In this document: in pieces, positions 18,771 to 26,145 of the stretch
Position numbering within the stretch: position 1 is the stretch's first letter
Layout: each line of letters begins with the position of its first letter
Source: an uncultured Phocaeicola sp.
GTDB lineage: Bacteria > Bacteroidota > Bacteroidia > Bacteroidales > Bacteroidaceae
DNA length: 64,000 nt
NCBI GenBank assembly: GCA_944320135.1
Contig: CALUGI010000008.1
Location: forward strand, 1 to 64,000
Direction: 5' to 3'
The notes under the pieces: model-generated
The model's input: the letters and a program-made list of their open reading frames with translations, nothing else
Told to the model about the DNA's origin: nothing
Databases searched by the model: none
Program-made: the position numbers and the translations under genes

Positions 18771-19535
18771 ATGAACTATCCGAAACCGATAAGACTGAAA
18801 GAAATCAGTTCAACCAGCCTCTATATGTCACAGCTTTGCGACCGGCAGAAGCAAGCCGACTTCACCTGCGTATGTTCCGACTATCAGACGGCAGGAAGGG
18901 GGCAGCGCGGAAACGGCTGGGAGTCGGAAGCAGGAAAGAACCTGCTGTTCAGCTTCGTGCTCTACCCTGATTCGCTGGAGGCAAGCCGCCAGTTCGTCTT
19001 GTCGCAAATCACGGCACTCGCTTTGCAGGAGACATTGGCGCAATACGCCGACGACATCACCGTCAAATGGCCGAACGACATCTATTGGAAAGACCGGAAG
19101 CTCTGCGGCACACTGATTGAAAACGACCTGACGGGACTTTACGTAAGCCGCTCCATCTCCGGAACGGGAGTAAACCTGAATCAGGAACGGTTTCTGAGCG
19201 GTGCGCCCAATCCGGTTTCGCTGCGCCAGATTACGGGCTGCACTTACCGCCCGGAAGAAGTGCTCCGCCAGATACTCGACCGCGCCGCCCGCTTCTACGG
19301 AATGCTCCGCTCCGGACGAACCTCGGAAATAGCCGACAAATACAAGGAGCGCCTGTTCCGCAAAGACGGATTCCATCCGTATAAGGACTCCGACGGCCCA
19401 TTCATGGCCCGCATTGCCGACATTGAGCCGTCCGGACGCATGGCGTTGGAAGACGAAAGAGGAAGAATCAGAAAATACATGTTCAAAGAAGTGGAATATA
19501 CAGGCATCGGCCTACAAAACGCCCCGCAACCATGA
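18771..19535 (+). CDS. birA: Biotin--[acetyl-CoA-carboxylase] ligase
   Basis: This 254-residue enzyme activates biotin with ATP and transfers it to the lysine of the biotin carboxyl carrier protein. The nucleotide/biotin loop is GRGQRGNGWESEAGKNLLFS at about residues 44-63, followed by VKWPNDIYWKDRKLCGTLIE with the catalytic Lys region. It lacks the N-terminal winged-helix domain of E. coli BirA, so it is probably only a ligase and not a repressor. It overlaps the following MATE gene by four bases (ATGA), so the two are translationally coupled. Confidence 0.93.
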   Translation: MNYPKPIRLKEISSTSLYMSQLCDRQKQADFTCVCSDYQTAGRGQRGNGWESEAGKNLLFSFVLYPDSLEASRQFVLSQITALALQETLAQYADDITVKWPNDIYWKDRKLCGTLIENDLTGLYVSRSISGTGVNLNQERFLSGAPNPVSLRQITGCTYRPEEVLRQILDRAARFYGMLRSGRTSEIADKYKERLFRKDGFHPYKDSDGPFMARIADIEPSGRMALEDERGRIRKYMFKEVEYTGIGLQNAPQP

Positions 19536-20860
19536 ACCTTACCGACAAGCAGATTCTTCATATAGCCGTCCCGTCCATCGTGTCGAACATCACCGTTCCG
19601 CTGTTGGGTCTGGTCGACGTGAGCATCGTAGGGCATTTAGGCTCCGCTTCCTACATCGGCGCCATTGCTGTGGGCGGGATGCTGTTCAACATGATATACT
19701 GGATATTCGGCTTCCTGCGCATGGGAACCGGAGGACTGACCGCCCAAGCCTACGGACAACGCAACGAAGCCGAAATGACCCGCATCCTGCTGCGCTCCCT
19801 TTCCGTGAGCCTTCTGCTGGCGGCTGCCCTTCTCGTCCTGCAATACCCAATCCGACTGCTGGCCTTCCTGATGATTGACGCCAGCCGGGAAGTGCAGGAA
19901 ATGGCTTCCCTCTATTTCCATATCTGCATCTGGGGAGCGCCTGCTACGCTCGGACTTTACAGCTTCATCGGGTGGTTCATCGGGATGCAGAACTCGCGCT
20001 TCCCCATGTACATCGCCATCACGCAGAATGTCGTCAACATCGGGGCCAGCCTGTTTTTTGTGTTCGCGCTCAACATGGAAGTGGCAGGCGTGGCGTTGGG
20101 CACGCTCATCGCCCAATATGCCGGACTGACGATGGCCTGCCTGCTCTGCCTGCGCAAATACCGCTCGCTCCGCCCTTACGCCAAACGGCATCGCCTGTTT
20201 GAAAGGCAGGCGATGGCCCGCTTCTTCAGCGTCAACCGCGACATATTCTTCCGCACGCTCTGCATCGTGGCGGTAACCGTGTTCTTCACTTCTACCGGAG
20301 CGGCCTACGGCGATGTGGTGTTAGCGGTCAACACCCTGCTGATGCAACTGTTCACGCTCTTTTCATACGTCATGGACGGATTCGCATACGCAGGAGAAGC
20401 ATTGTCAGGCAAACACATCGGAGCCGGAAACCGGACGGAGTTCCGCCGCACCGTCCGCCACCTTTTCGGATGGGGCACGGCGCTTGCCGCAGCTTTCACC
20501 CTGCTCTACGGCATCGGAGGGAAGAACTTCCTCGGACTGCTGACAGATGACACGGAAGTAATCCGGGCTTCGGGCGACTATTTCCTGTGGGTGCTGGCCA
20601 TTCCTGCGGCAGGCTTTTCCGCTTTCCTGCTTGACGGCATCTGCATCGGAGCCACCGCCACGCGGATTATGCTCCATGCAATCTTCATCGCCTCAACCGG
20701 ATTCTTCCTCATTTATTACGGAATGTGCTCCACATGGGGCAACCATGCCCTCTGGACAGCCTTCATCATTTATCTGGCGCTGCGGGGAATCGCCCAAGCA
20801 TTATTAAGCGGAAAATTGCTCAAAGGAAGAAATTTTCCTACCTTTGCCGACAAACATTAA
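19532..20860 (+). CDS. MATE family efflux transporter (DinF-like)
   Basis: This 442-residue protein has twelve predicted membrane helices in two MatE halves. It starts MNLTDKQILHIAVPSIVSNI and has the family features GLVDVSIVGHLGSASYIGAI and GFLRMGTGGLTAQAYGQRNE in the first helices. It resembles the DinF branch. Substrates are unknown; MATE pumps export cationic or lipophilic compounds using Na+ or H+. It is coupled to birA by an ATGA overlap. The pyrH promoter lies within its last codons. Confidence 0.92.
   Translation: MNLTDKQILHIAVPSIVSNITVPLLGLVDVSIVGHLGSASYIGAIAVGGMLFNMIYWIFGFLRMGTGGLTAQAYGQRNEAEMTRILLRSLSVSLLLAAALLVLQYPIRLLAFLMIDASREVQEMASLYFHICIWGAPATLGLYSFIGWFIGMQNSRFPMYIAITQNVVNIGASLFFVFALNMEVAGVALGTLIAQYAGLTMACLLCLRKYRSLRPYAKRHRLFERQAMARFFSVNRDIFFRTLCIVAVTVFFTSTGAAYGDVVLAVNTLLMQLFTLFSYVMDGFAYAGEALSGKHIGAGNRTEFRRTVRHLFGWGTALAAAFTLLYGIGGKNFLGLLTDDTEVIRASGDYFLWVLAIPAAGFSAFLLDGICIGATATRIMLHAIFIASTGFFLIYYGMCSTWGNHALWTAFIIYLALRGIAQALLSGKLLKGRNFPTFADKH
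20816..20846 (+). promoter_or_regulatory. pyrH promoter
   Basis: TTG at 20816-20818, 20 bases, TACCTTTG at 20839-20846, inside the 3' end of the MATE gene. It predicts a start near 20850 and a ~22-base leader to the pyrH ATG at 20872. Confidence 0.7.
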
Positions 20861-20871
20861 AGATTACAGCT

Positions 20872-21582
20872 ATGGCAAGATTCAAACGCATCCTGTTGAA
20901 GCTCAGCGGAGAGAGCCTCATGGGAGAAAAAAAGTACGGCATTGACGAGAAACGCCTGGGAGAATACGCCCGACAGATTAAGGAAATACACGACATGGGC
21001 GTGCAGATAGGCATCGTCATCGGCGGAGGGAACATCTTTCGCGGACTGACCGGAGCAGGAAAAGGGTTCGACCGAGTGAAAGGAGACCAGATGGGAATGC
21101 TCGCTACCGTCATCAACAGTTTGGGACTCAGCTCTGCACTCACCGCAGAAGGAGTAAAAGCCCGCGTACTGACCGCCATTCGTATGGAGCCGATCGGAGA
21201 GTTTTATACGAAATGGAAGGCTATCGATGCAATGGAGCACGGGGAAGTGGCCATCATGTCGGCCGGTACAGGCAACCCGTTCTTCACCACCGACACAGGG
21301 TCGTCGCTAAGAGGCATCGAAATTGAGGCGAATGTAATGCTGAAAGGCACCCGTGTAGACGGAATCTATACGGCTGATCCGGAAAAGGACCCCGCTGCAA
21401 CAAAGTTCGACGACATCACTTACGACGAAGTGCTGGCACGCGGACTGAAAGTAATGGACCTCACCGCTACCTGCATGTGCAAGGAAAACAACCTGCCCAT
21501 CATCGTGTTTGACATGGACACTCCAGGCAATCTGAAGAAGGTAATCAGCGGCGAAAACATCGGCACGCTGGTACACAACTGA
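20872..21582 (+). CDS. pyrH: UMP kinase
   Basis: This 236-residue protein is an amino-acid-kinase-fold UMP kinase that makes UDP from UMP. The start at 20872 (MARFKRILLKLSGESLMG) matches the family; in-frame codons upstream lie in the MATE gene. Motifs include KLSGESLMG (phosphate loop), IGIVIGGGNIFRG, MGMLATVINSLGL and AGTGNPFFTTDTGSSLRGIE. The C-terminal KVMDLTATCMCKENNLPIIV is also typical. In many bacteria pyrH is followed directly by frr; here a histidine phosphatase and a porin gene on the other strand separate them. Confidence 0.96.
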   Translation: MARFKRILLKLSGESLMGEKKYGIDEKRLGEYARQIKEIHDMGVQIGIVIGGGNIFRGLTGAGKGFDRVKGDQMGMLATVINSLGLSSALTAEGVKARVLTAIRMEPIGEFYTKWKAIDAMEHGEVAIMSAGTGNPFFTTDTGSSLRGIEIEANVMLKGTRVDGIYTADPEKDPAATKFDDITYDEVLARGLKVMDLTATCMCKENNLPIIVFDMDTPGNLKKVISGENIGTLVHN

Positions 21583-21584
21583 CA

Positions 21585-22112
21585 TCAGGCATCCAATACG
21601 AACTTCCTGACCTCGCCATTCCGCATCAGCGGGATGGCGTTCATTTTTTCTACGGGCACATGCTCTATACATGCCTGAATCGCCCGATTTATCTGACCGT
21701 GACCTACGGCCAGCACCCTCTTTTCCGAATAGTTCGAACGGATATACTCCAGAAACTCTCCCGCACGACGGTAAAGCATCTCCCACGTTTCCACATCGGC
21801 AGGAGGATTGTTGCGGTCTACTGCGTTCAGGCACAACCCCGTCCAGCTGCCCCAATCGATTTCACGCAAGAGGCGCGTGGTTGTCCAAGGCAGACGGCGG
21901 TCGCCCAACGCAATCTTTACCGTATCCTTTACTCGGCGCAAATCGCTGCTCACCGCAGCGTCCAGCTCTATGTCTTCCAACGCTTCTCCCAACTCGGCGG
22001 CCTGCCGTTTTCCTTCTTCGGTCAGCACTCCCGGCAAATGCCCTTGGAAGATTCGCTTCAGGTTTTCTTCTGTCTGCCCGTGACGGGCCAAATAAATAAC
22101 AATCATGCTCAT
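21585..22112 (-). CDS. Histidine phosphatase (phosphoglycerate mutase-like)
   Basis: This 175-residue member of the histidine phosphatase superfamily carries the RHG signature near the N terminus (YLARHGQTEENLKRIFQG), the catalytic acid region LLREIDWGSWTGL and the second histidine VLAVGHGQINRA. The size fits the small phosphatases (CobC, GpmB, PhoE groups) rather than true glycolytic phosphoglycerate mutase; the physiological substrate cannot be told. ATG codons at 22112 and 22106 are both possible starts. It converges on pyrH, with two bases between the stop codons. Confidence 0.85.
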   Translation of the reverse strand: MSMIVIYLARHGQTEENLKRIFQGHLPGVLTEEGKRQAAELGEALEDIELDAAVSSDLRRVKDTVKIALGDRRLPWTTTRLLREIDWGSWTGLCLNAVDRNNPPADVETWEMLYRRAGEFLEYIRSNYSEKRVLAVGHGQINRAIQACIEHVPVEKMNAIPLMRNGEVRKFVLDA

Positions 22113-22290
22113 GCGATATGTTTTACGACGCCAAATTTAGCGACAAAACGGGAACGCACAAAATCAGGGAAGCAGATTTGTTGGTCCGCCTCCGCCGCGA
22201 CGGGACGCCTCCCCTGCGGAACATGCAAAAAACGGCGAGCGTACCGAGAAACCGATGCGCCCGCCGCAGATTCAGATACCGCCTTCTGAT

Positions 22291-22992
22291 TCAGAAATTA
22301 TACCCCAAAGTAACGTAAGTGGTGGCCACTTTCATATCGTCGTTGATTTCGTTGAAATCCTTGCCGTAATGAACTCCGAAGTAAACCGGCTTGTAGCTCA
22401 GGTTCACGCCGATGTGCCATCCCGCCTGGAAGCGCTTGAAGGCATCCGCTCCCAACGCGTCGTCCATCTCGTCCTTGTCAAACAGATTGTAATCCTCGGA
22501 AATAGAGTATCCGCCGTAGCTTCCTTCCACTTTGAGCTTGCCGGAAAGATTGAAACGGAAGTCGAATCCGAAGAACGGCTCGATTGAGAAGTCATCGGTC
22601 ACGTTGAGACGGTAGAGCAAATGCACCGGAATGTTCAGAGACATCGTAGTAACTTTTTCACTCACTTCCACACCGGAATAATCTTCATCCTCATTGTAAG
22701 CTCTGTACTGGAAGGCCGCTCCCGCCTCGATGTACAGAGGAACTTTCTGGGTCACGCTGAACCCTCTCATGTAGCCGATCTGGAATCCTTTCATGTCCAA
22801 ATCGTCCGCTCCCTTCGCGTCAACCTTCAGTTTCGACGGGGTGTAGGAGATGTAAAGCCGGTTCCAGCCGTCCGTAGTCACGGAAGTAAAACGTGACGAA
22901 ACCGATGAAGCCCCGGAATTGACTGACTGTGCGGATGCGGAAGCAGCCAGTCCCACGAGTGCCAACAGCACATACTTTCTCAAATTTCTCAT
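22291..22992 (-). CDS. Outer-membrane beta-barrel (porin-family) protein
   Basis: This 233-residue protein has a cleavable signal peptide (MRNLRKYVLLALVGLAASAS, cleavage after SASA or AQS). It continues with amphipathic strands ending in an aromatic C terminus (YVTLGYNF), as for eight- to ten-stranded Bacteroidetes barrels of the OMP_b-brl family. Residues such as GFQIGYMRGFSVTQKVPLYI are typical of this group. Function is unknown. Its leader is about 145 bases long and contains a 29-codon open frame with an unusually good ribosome-binding site. Confidence 0.85.
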   Translation of the reverse strand: MRNLRKYVLLALVGLAASASAQSVNSGASSVSSRFTSVTTDGWNRLYISYTPSKLKVDAKGADDLDMKGFQIGYMRGFSVTQKVPLYIEAGAAFQYRAYNEDEDYSGVEVSEKVTTMSLNIPVHLLYRLNVTDDFSIEPFFGFDFRFNLSGKLKVEGSYGGYSISEDYNLFDKDEMDDALGADAFKRFQAGWHIGVNLSYKPVYFGVHYGKDFNEINDDMKVATTYVTLGYNF

Positions 22993-23022
22993 AACAATTG
23001 ATTTTTGAATTAAACAATATGG

Positions 23023-23112
23023 TTAAAGATTAAAGTCCATTCTCCACGCATCGGCGACCTGCGTCCGGTGAAATCCCGACAGCACGGCAAGCAGAATGCG
23101 ATGAGCTTTCAC
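23023..23112 (-). CDS. Possible 29-residue leader peptide upstream of the porin gene
   Basis: A GTG-started frame (23112 to stop at 23023) encodes MKAHRILLAVLSGFHRTQVA then DAWRMDFNL. It is preceded at 23117-23123 by AAGGAGG on the minus strand, a near-perfect Shine-Dalgarno sequence four bases from the start. That is uncommon in Bacteroidetes, where such sites are usually weak. A -7 box TATTTTTG (23143-23150, minus strand) would start the transcript near 23139, so the frame sits in the porin mRNA leader. No homologue is recognised. The strong site is the main evidence. Confidence 0.4.
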   Translation of the reverse strand: MKAHRILLAVLSGFHRTQVADAWRMDFNL

Positions 23113-23218
23113 AGCGCCTCCTTATATATTAATCAACTGCGGCAAAAATAAACAAAAAATCAGTAAAAGAAAAAAAGTCGCGAAGAAAAAGCGCCGAACG
23201 CTGCCGACGGAAAAGACA

Positions 23219-23328
23219 AAACGCGCAGGGCTTTGCCCGAAGGCCCGCCGGGTTTTCCGGCAGAATCCGCGCGCATTTGCCGGAAAACCCGGCGGCTTTT
23301 TCGCAGACACTCCGAGAGATTATTTCGC
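23219..23328. repeat. Period-22 intergenic array D (5 units)
   Basis: Five units of exactly 22 nt start at 23219, 23241, 23263, 23285 and 23307; the fifth is weak. Bases 23245-23262 are a perfect 18-bp inverted match to 23278-23295, so units 2 and 4 can form a long hairpin with unit 3 as the loop. The array lies between divergent genes (porin on minus, frr on plus). The gap 22993-23418 also holds the small leader frame and the frr promoter. Confidence 0.75.
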
Positions 23329-23335
23329 AAGCCTA

Positions 23336-23366
23336 TTGCAAAAGATTAAAAAATAGCGTACTTTTG
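23336..23366 (+). promoter_or_regulatory. frr promoter
   Basis: TTG at 23336-23338, 20 bases, TACTTTTG at 23359-23366, immediately downstream of array D. Predicted start near 23370; leader about 49 bases. Confidence 0.7.
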
Positions 23367-23418
23367 TTCGCACGAAACGTGTTTCAAAAGAAAAAACATA
23401 CTCAAACAATACATCAAT

Positions 23419-23979
23419 ATGGCAGATTCAAAAACAATTATCAGCGAAGCTGAAGAAAAAATGGATATGGCAGTCATGTATCTGGACGAAGCGCTGGCGC
23501 ATATCCGCGCAGGCAAGGCCGACGTCCGCCTGCTCGACGGTATCCGCGTAGACTCTTACGGAAGCATGGTGCCCATCAACAACGTAGCGGCCGTAACCAC
23601 TCCCGATGCCAGAAGCATCGCCATCAAGCCGTGGGACAAGAGCATGTTCCGCATCATCGAGAAGGCGATTATCGACTCCGAGTTAGGCATCATGCCGGAA
23701 AACAACGGCGAGATTATCCGCATCGGCATCCCTCCCCTCACCGAAGAACGCCGCAAACAGCTGGCGAAACAATGCAAAGGCGAAGGGGAAACGGCCAAGG
23801 TGAGCATCCGCAACGCACGCCGCGACGCGATTGACGCGCTGAAAAAAGCGGTAAAGGACGGCATGCCAGAAGACGAGCAGAAGAATTCGGAAGCGAAACT
23901 ACAGAAAATCCACGACAAGTTCATCAAACAGATTGACGACTTGCTGGCCGCAAAGGACAAGGAGATTATGACCGTATAA
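23419..23979 (+). CDS. frr: Ribosome recycling factor
   Basis: This 186-residue protein has the normal length for RRF, which with EF-G splits the post-termination ribosome. Family signatures are the three-helix-bundle arginine motif [20 protein letters not shown], the small domain [20 protein letters not shown], and the C-terminal helix [20 protein letters not shown]. It is essential in bacteria. The gene has its own promoter downstream of array D. A GC-rich hairpin at 24002-24040 follows. Confidence 0.97.
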   Translation: MADSKTIISEAEEKMDMAVMYLDEALAHIRAGKADVRLLDGIRVDSYGSMVPINNVAAVTTPDARSIAIKPWDKSMFRIIEKAIIDSELGIMPENNGEIIRIGIPPLTEERRKQLAKQCKGEGETAKVSIRNARRDAIDALKKAVKDGMPEDEQKNSEAKLQKIHDKFIKQIDDLLAAKDKEIMTV

Positions 23980-24001
23980 CAAACGCGACGCAAAAGGAAG
24001 G

Positions 24002-24040
24002 ATGCCCGGCCCGCACCGGAATCCGGCACAGGCCGGGCAT
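24002..24040. terminator. GC-rich hairpin after frr
   Basis: ATGCCCGGCC at 24002-24011 pairs perfectly with GGCCGGGCAT at 24031-24040, with further pairing possible in the loop. No T tract follows, so it is a weak intrinsic terminator or an attenuating hairpin between frr and rsgA. Confidence 0.5.
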
Positions 24041-24075
24041 GGCTTTCGCTTGCAAAACAATAAGGATAAAAAGAT

Positions 24076-25011
24076 TTGGAGAAAGGGTTAGTCATCAAGA
24101 GCACAGGCAGCTGGTATCAGGTAAAGACGGACGACGGACGGCTGGTGAACTGCAAGATAAAAGGAAACTTCCGTCTGAAAGGATTCAGAAGCACCAATCC
24201 CATCGCAGTGGGCGACCGGGTCCGCATCGCGGCGAACACGGAAGGCACCGCGTTCATCACTGAAATAGAAGACCGGAAAAACTACATCGTCCGGCGCGCG
24301 TCAAACCTGTCGAAACAATCGCACATCATCGCGGCGAATCTGGACCAATGTATGCTGGTAGTCACAATAAATTATCCGGAAACGTCCACTATTTTCATCG
24401 ACCGCTTCCTCGCGTCAGCCGAAGCATACAGTGTGCCGGTATGTCTGGTCTTCAACAAAACCGACCTCTACTCAGAAGACGAGGCGCGCTATTTAGAAAG
24501 TCTGATTGCCCTTTACACGCACATAGGCTATCCGTGTTTCAAAATATCGGCGCTGAACGAAAGCGGAATCGACGAAATCAAAAAAGCGCTGGCCGGAAAA
24601 ATCACCCTGTTCTCAGGGAACTCCGGAGTGGGAAAGTCCACCCTCATCAACGCCATTCTGCCGGGAGTGAACCTGAAAACGGGAGAAATCTCGGCAGCAC
24701 ACAACACAGGTATGCACACAACGACTTTCTCCGAAATGTTTCCGCTGGAAGGCGGAGGATACATCATCGACACGCCGGGCATCAAAGGTTTCGGCACATT
24801 CGACATGAAAGACGAGGAAGTGGGGCATTATTTCAAGGAGATATTTGAATTTTCGGCAAACTGCAAATACGGCAACTGCACGCACCGGCACGAACCGGGA
24901 TGCGCCGTGCGGGAAGCCTTGGAAAAACACTACATAAGCGAATCCCGCTACACGTCCTACCTGAACATATTGGAAGACAGGGAGGAAGGGAAGTATCGGG
25001 CCGCTTTCTGA
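24076..25011 (+). CDS. rsgA: Ribosome small-subunit-dependent GTPase A
   Basis: This 311-residue circularly permuted GTPase acts in late 30S maturation. It has an OB domain at the N terminus ([20 protein letters not shown]), then G4 FNKTDLY, G1 [15 protein letters not shown] and G3 [11 protein letters not shown]-terminal zinc knuckle follows ([16 protein letters not shown]). The start is a TTG codon at 24076; no ATG fits the conserved N terminus, and starting later would remove the OB domain. The RND efflux operon follows 36 bases downstream. Confidence 0.94.
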   Translation: MEKGLVIKSTGSWYQVKTDDGRLVNCKIKGNFRLKGFRSTNPIAVGDRVRIAANTEGTAFITEIEDRKNYIVRRASNLSKQSHIIAANLDQCMLVVTINYPETSTIFIDRFLASAEAYSVPVCLVFNKTDLYSEDEARYLESLIALYTHIGYPCFKISALNESGIDEIKKALAGKITLFSGNSGVGKSTLINAILPGVNLKTGEISAAHNTGMHTTTFSEMFPLEGGGYIIDTPGIKGFGTFDMKDEEVGHYFKEIFEFSANCKYGNCTHRHEPGCAVREALEKHYISESRYTSYLNILEDREEGKYRAAF

Positions 25012-25047
25012 CAAATCTTATTTTTTTACCTGAAAACACTCAATCTT

Positions 25048-26124
25048 ATGGACAAACGCATCAAATGGGGGATTATCGTTATCATTGCCGGAGGGCTGAC
25101 TGCCGTCGGCATACACACATTCACGCCAAAGGAAAACGAGGAACTGGCCGAAACGGAAACGTCGCCTGTCCGGAAAAGCCAGAAAGCGCTGAATGTCAAC
25201 GCTAAGATTGTCAGGCCGCACTTGCTGACCGACGAGCTTTTCGTGAGCGGCAAACTCGTGCCGGACGAGGAAGTCGACCTCTCTTTCGAGACGTCCGGAA
25301 AAATTATCGACATCAACTTCACGGAAGGCTCCTTCGTCACCGAAGGCCAGCTGCTGGCAAAGGTGAACGACAGCCAGCTTCAGGCACAGCTGAAACGTCT
25401 GGAAGCGCAAATGCCGCTGGCCGAAGACCGCGTGTTCCGCCAGAACGCCCTGCTGCAGCGCGACGCAGTGAGCAAAGAGGCATACGAGCAGGTGAAAACC
25501 GAACTGGCCACGCTGAACGCGGACATCGAGAACGTGAAGGCAAACATCGCCATGACCGAACTGCGCGCCCCGTTCGACGGCATCATCGGCCTGCGCCAAG
25601 TCAGCGTCGGCGCATACGCTTCGCCCTCTACCGTCATCGCCAAACTGACCCGAATCACCCCGCTGAAAGTAGAGTTCGCCGTGCCGGAACGCTACGCACG
25701 GCAAGTGAAAAAAGGCACCAACCTGACATTCCGCATTGAAGGCATCCTGCAAGACTTCAATTCGCAAGTCTACGCCACAGAATCGCGCATCGACGAAAAC
25801 ACCCATACGCTGACCGTCCGCGCCCTCTACCCGAACAGAAACGGAGAACTGCTGCCCGGACGTTATGCAGACATCAGCCTCAAGCAAGAAGAAATAAAGG
25901 AAGCGCTTGCCATCCCCTCGGAAGCCATCGTGCCGGAAATGGGAAAGAACAAGGTGTTCGTATGCCGTTCAGGGAAGGCTTATCCGGTGGACGTGACAAT
26001 AGGGATACGCACGGAAGCTGAGGTGCAGGTAGTCAAAGGACTGGCCGCCGGCGACACCATCCTGACATCGGGAACCCTGCAGCTGCGCACCGGAATGCCG
26101 GTCATCATCGACCACATCGAATAA
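25048..26124 (+). CDS. RND efflux periplasmic adaptor subunit
   Basis: This 358-residue membrane-fusion protein is anchored by an N-terminal membrane segment (KWGIIVIIAGGLTAVGIHTF). It shows the lipoyl/barrel-sandwich halves (FETSGKIIDINFTEGSFV and MTELRAPFDGIIGLRQVSVG) with a helical hairpin between them (about residues 105-160). A beta-barrel follows (LPGRYADISL). It connects the inner-membrane pump to the TolC-type channel and is the first gene of the adaptor-pump-channel operon. Its nearest relatives are MexC/AcrA-type adaptors; export substrates cannot be inferred. Confidence 0.92.
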   Translation: MDKRIKWGIIVIIAGGLTAVGIHTFTPKENEELAETETSPVRKSQKALNVNAKIVRPHLLTDELFVSGKLVPDEEVDLSFETSGKIIDINFTEGSFVTEGQLLAKVNDSQLQAQLKRLEAQMPLAEDRVFRQNALLQRDAVSKEAYEQVKTELATLNADIENVKANIAMTELRAPFDGIIGLRQVSVGAYASPSTVIAKLTRITPLKVEFAVPERYARQVKKGTNLTFRIEGILQDFNSQVYATESRIDENTHTLTVRALYPNRNGELLPGRYADISLKQEEIKEALAIPSEAIVPEMGKNKVFVCRSGKAYPVDVTIGIRTEAEVQVVKGLAAGDTILTSGTLQLRTGMPVIIDHIE

Positions 26125-26145
26125 CCCTCTAACCCTCTACGCCCT

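Noticed and set aside
22113-22290. Possible array between the histidine phosphatase and porin genes
   Set aside because: AAACGG and AAACCG words appear at 19-bp or irregular spacing, so membership in the family is not supported.
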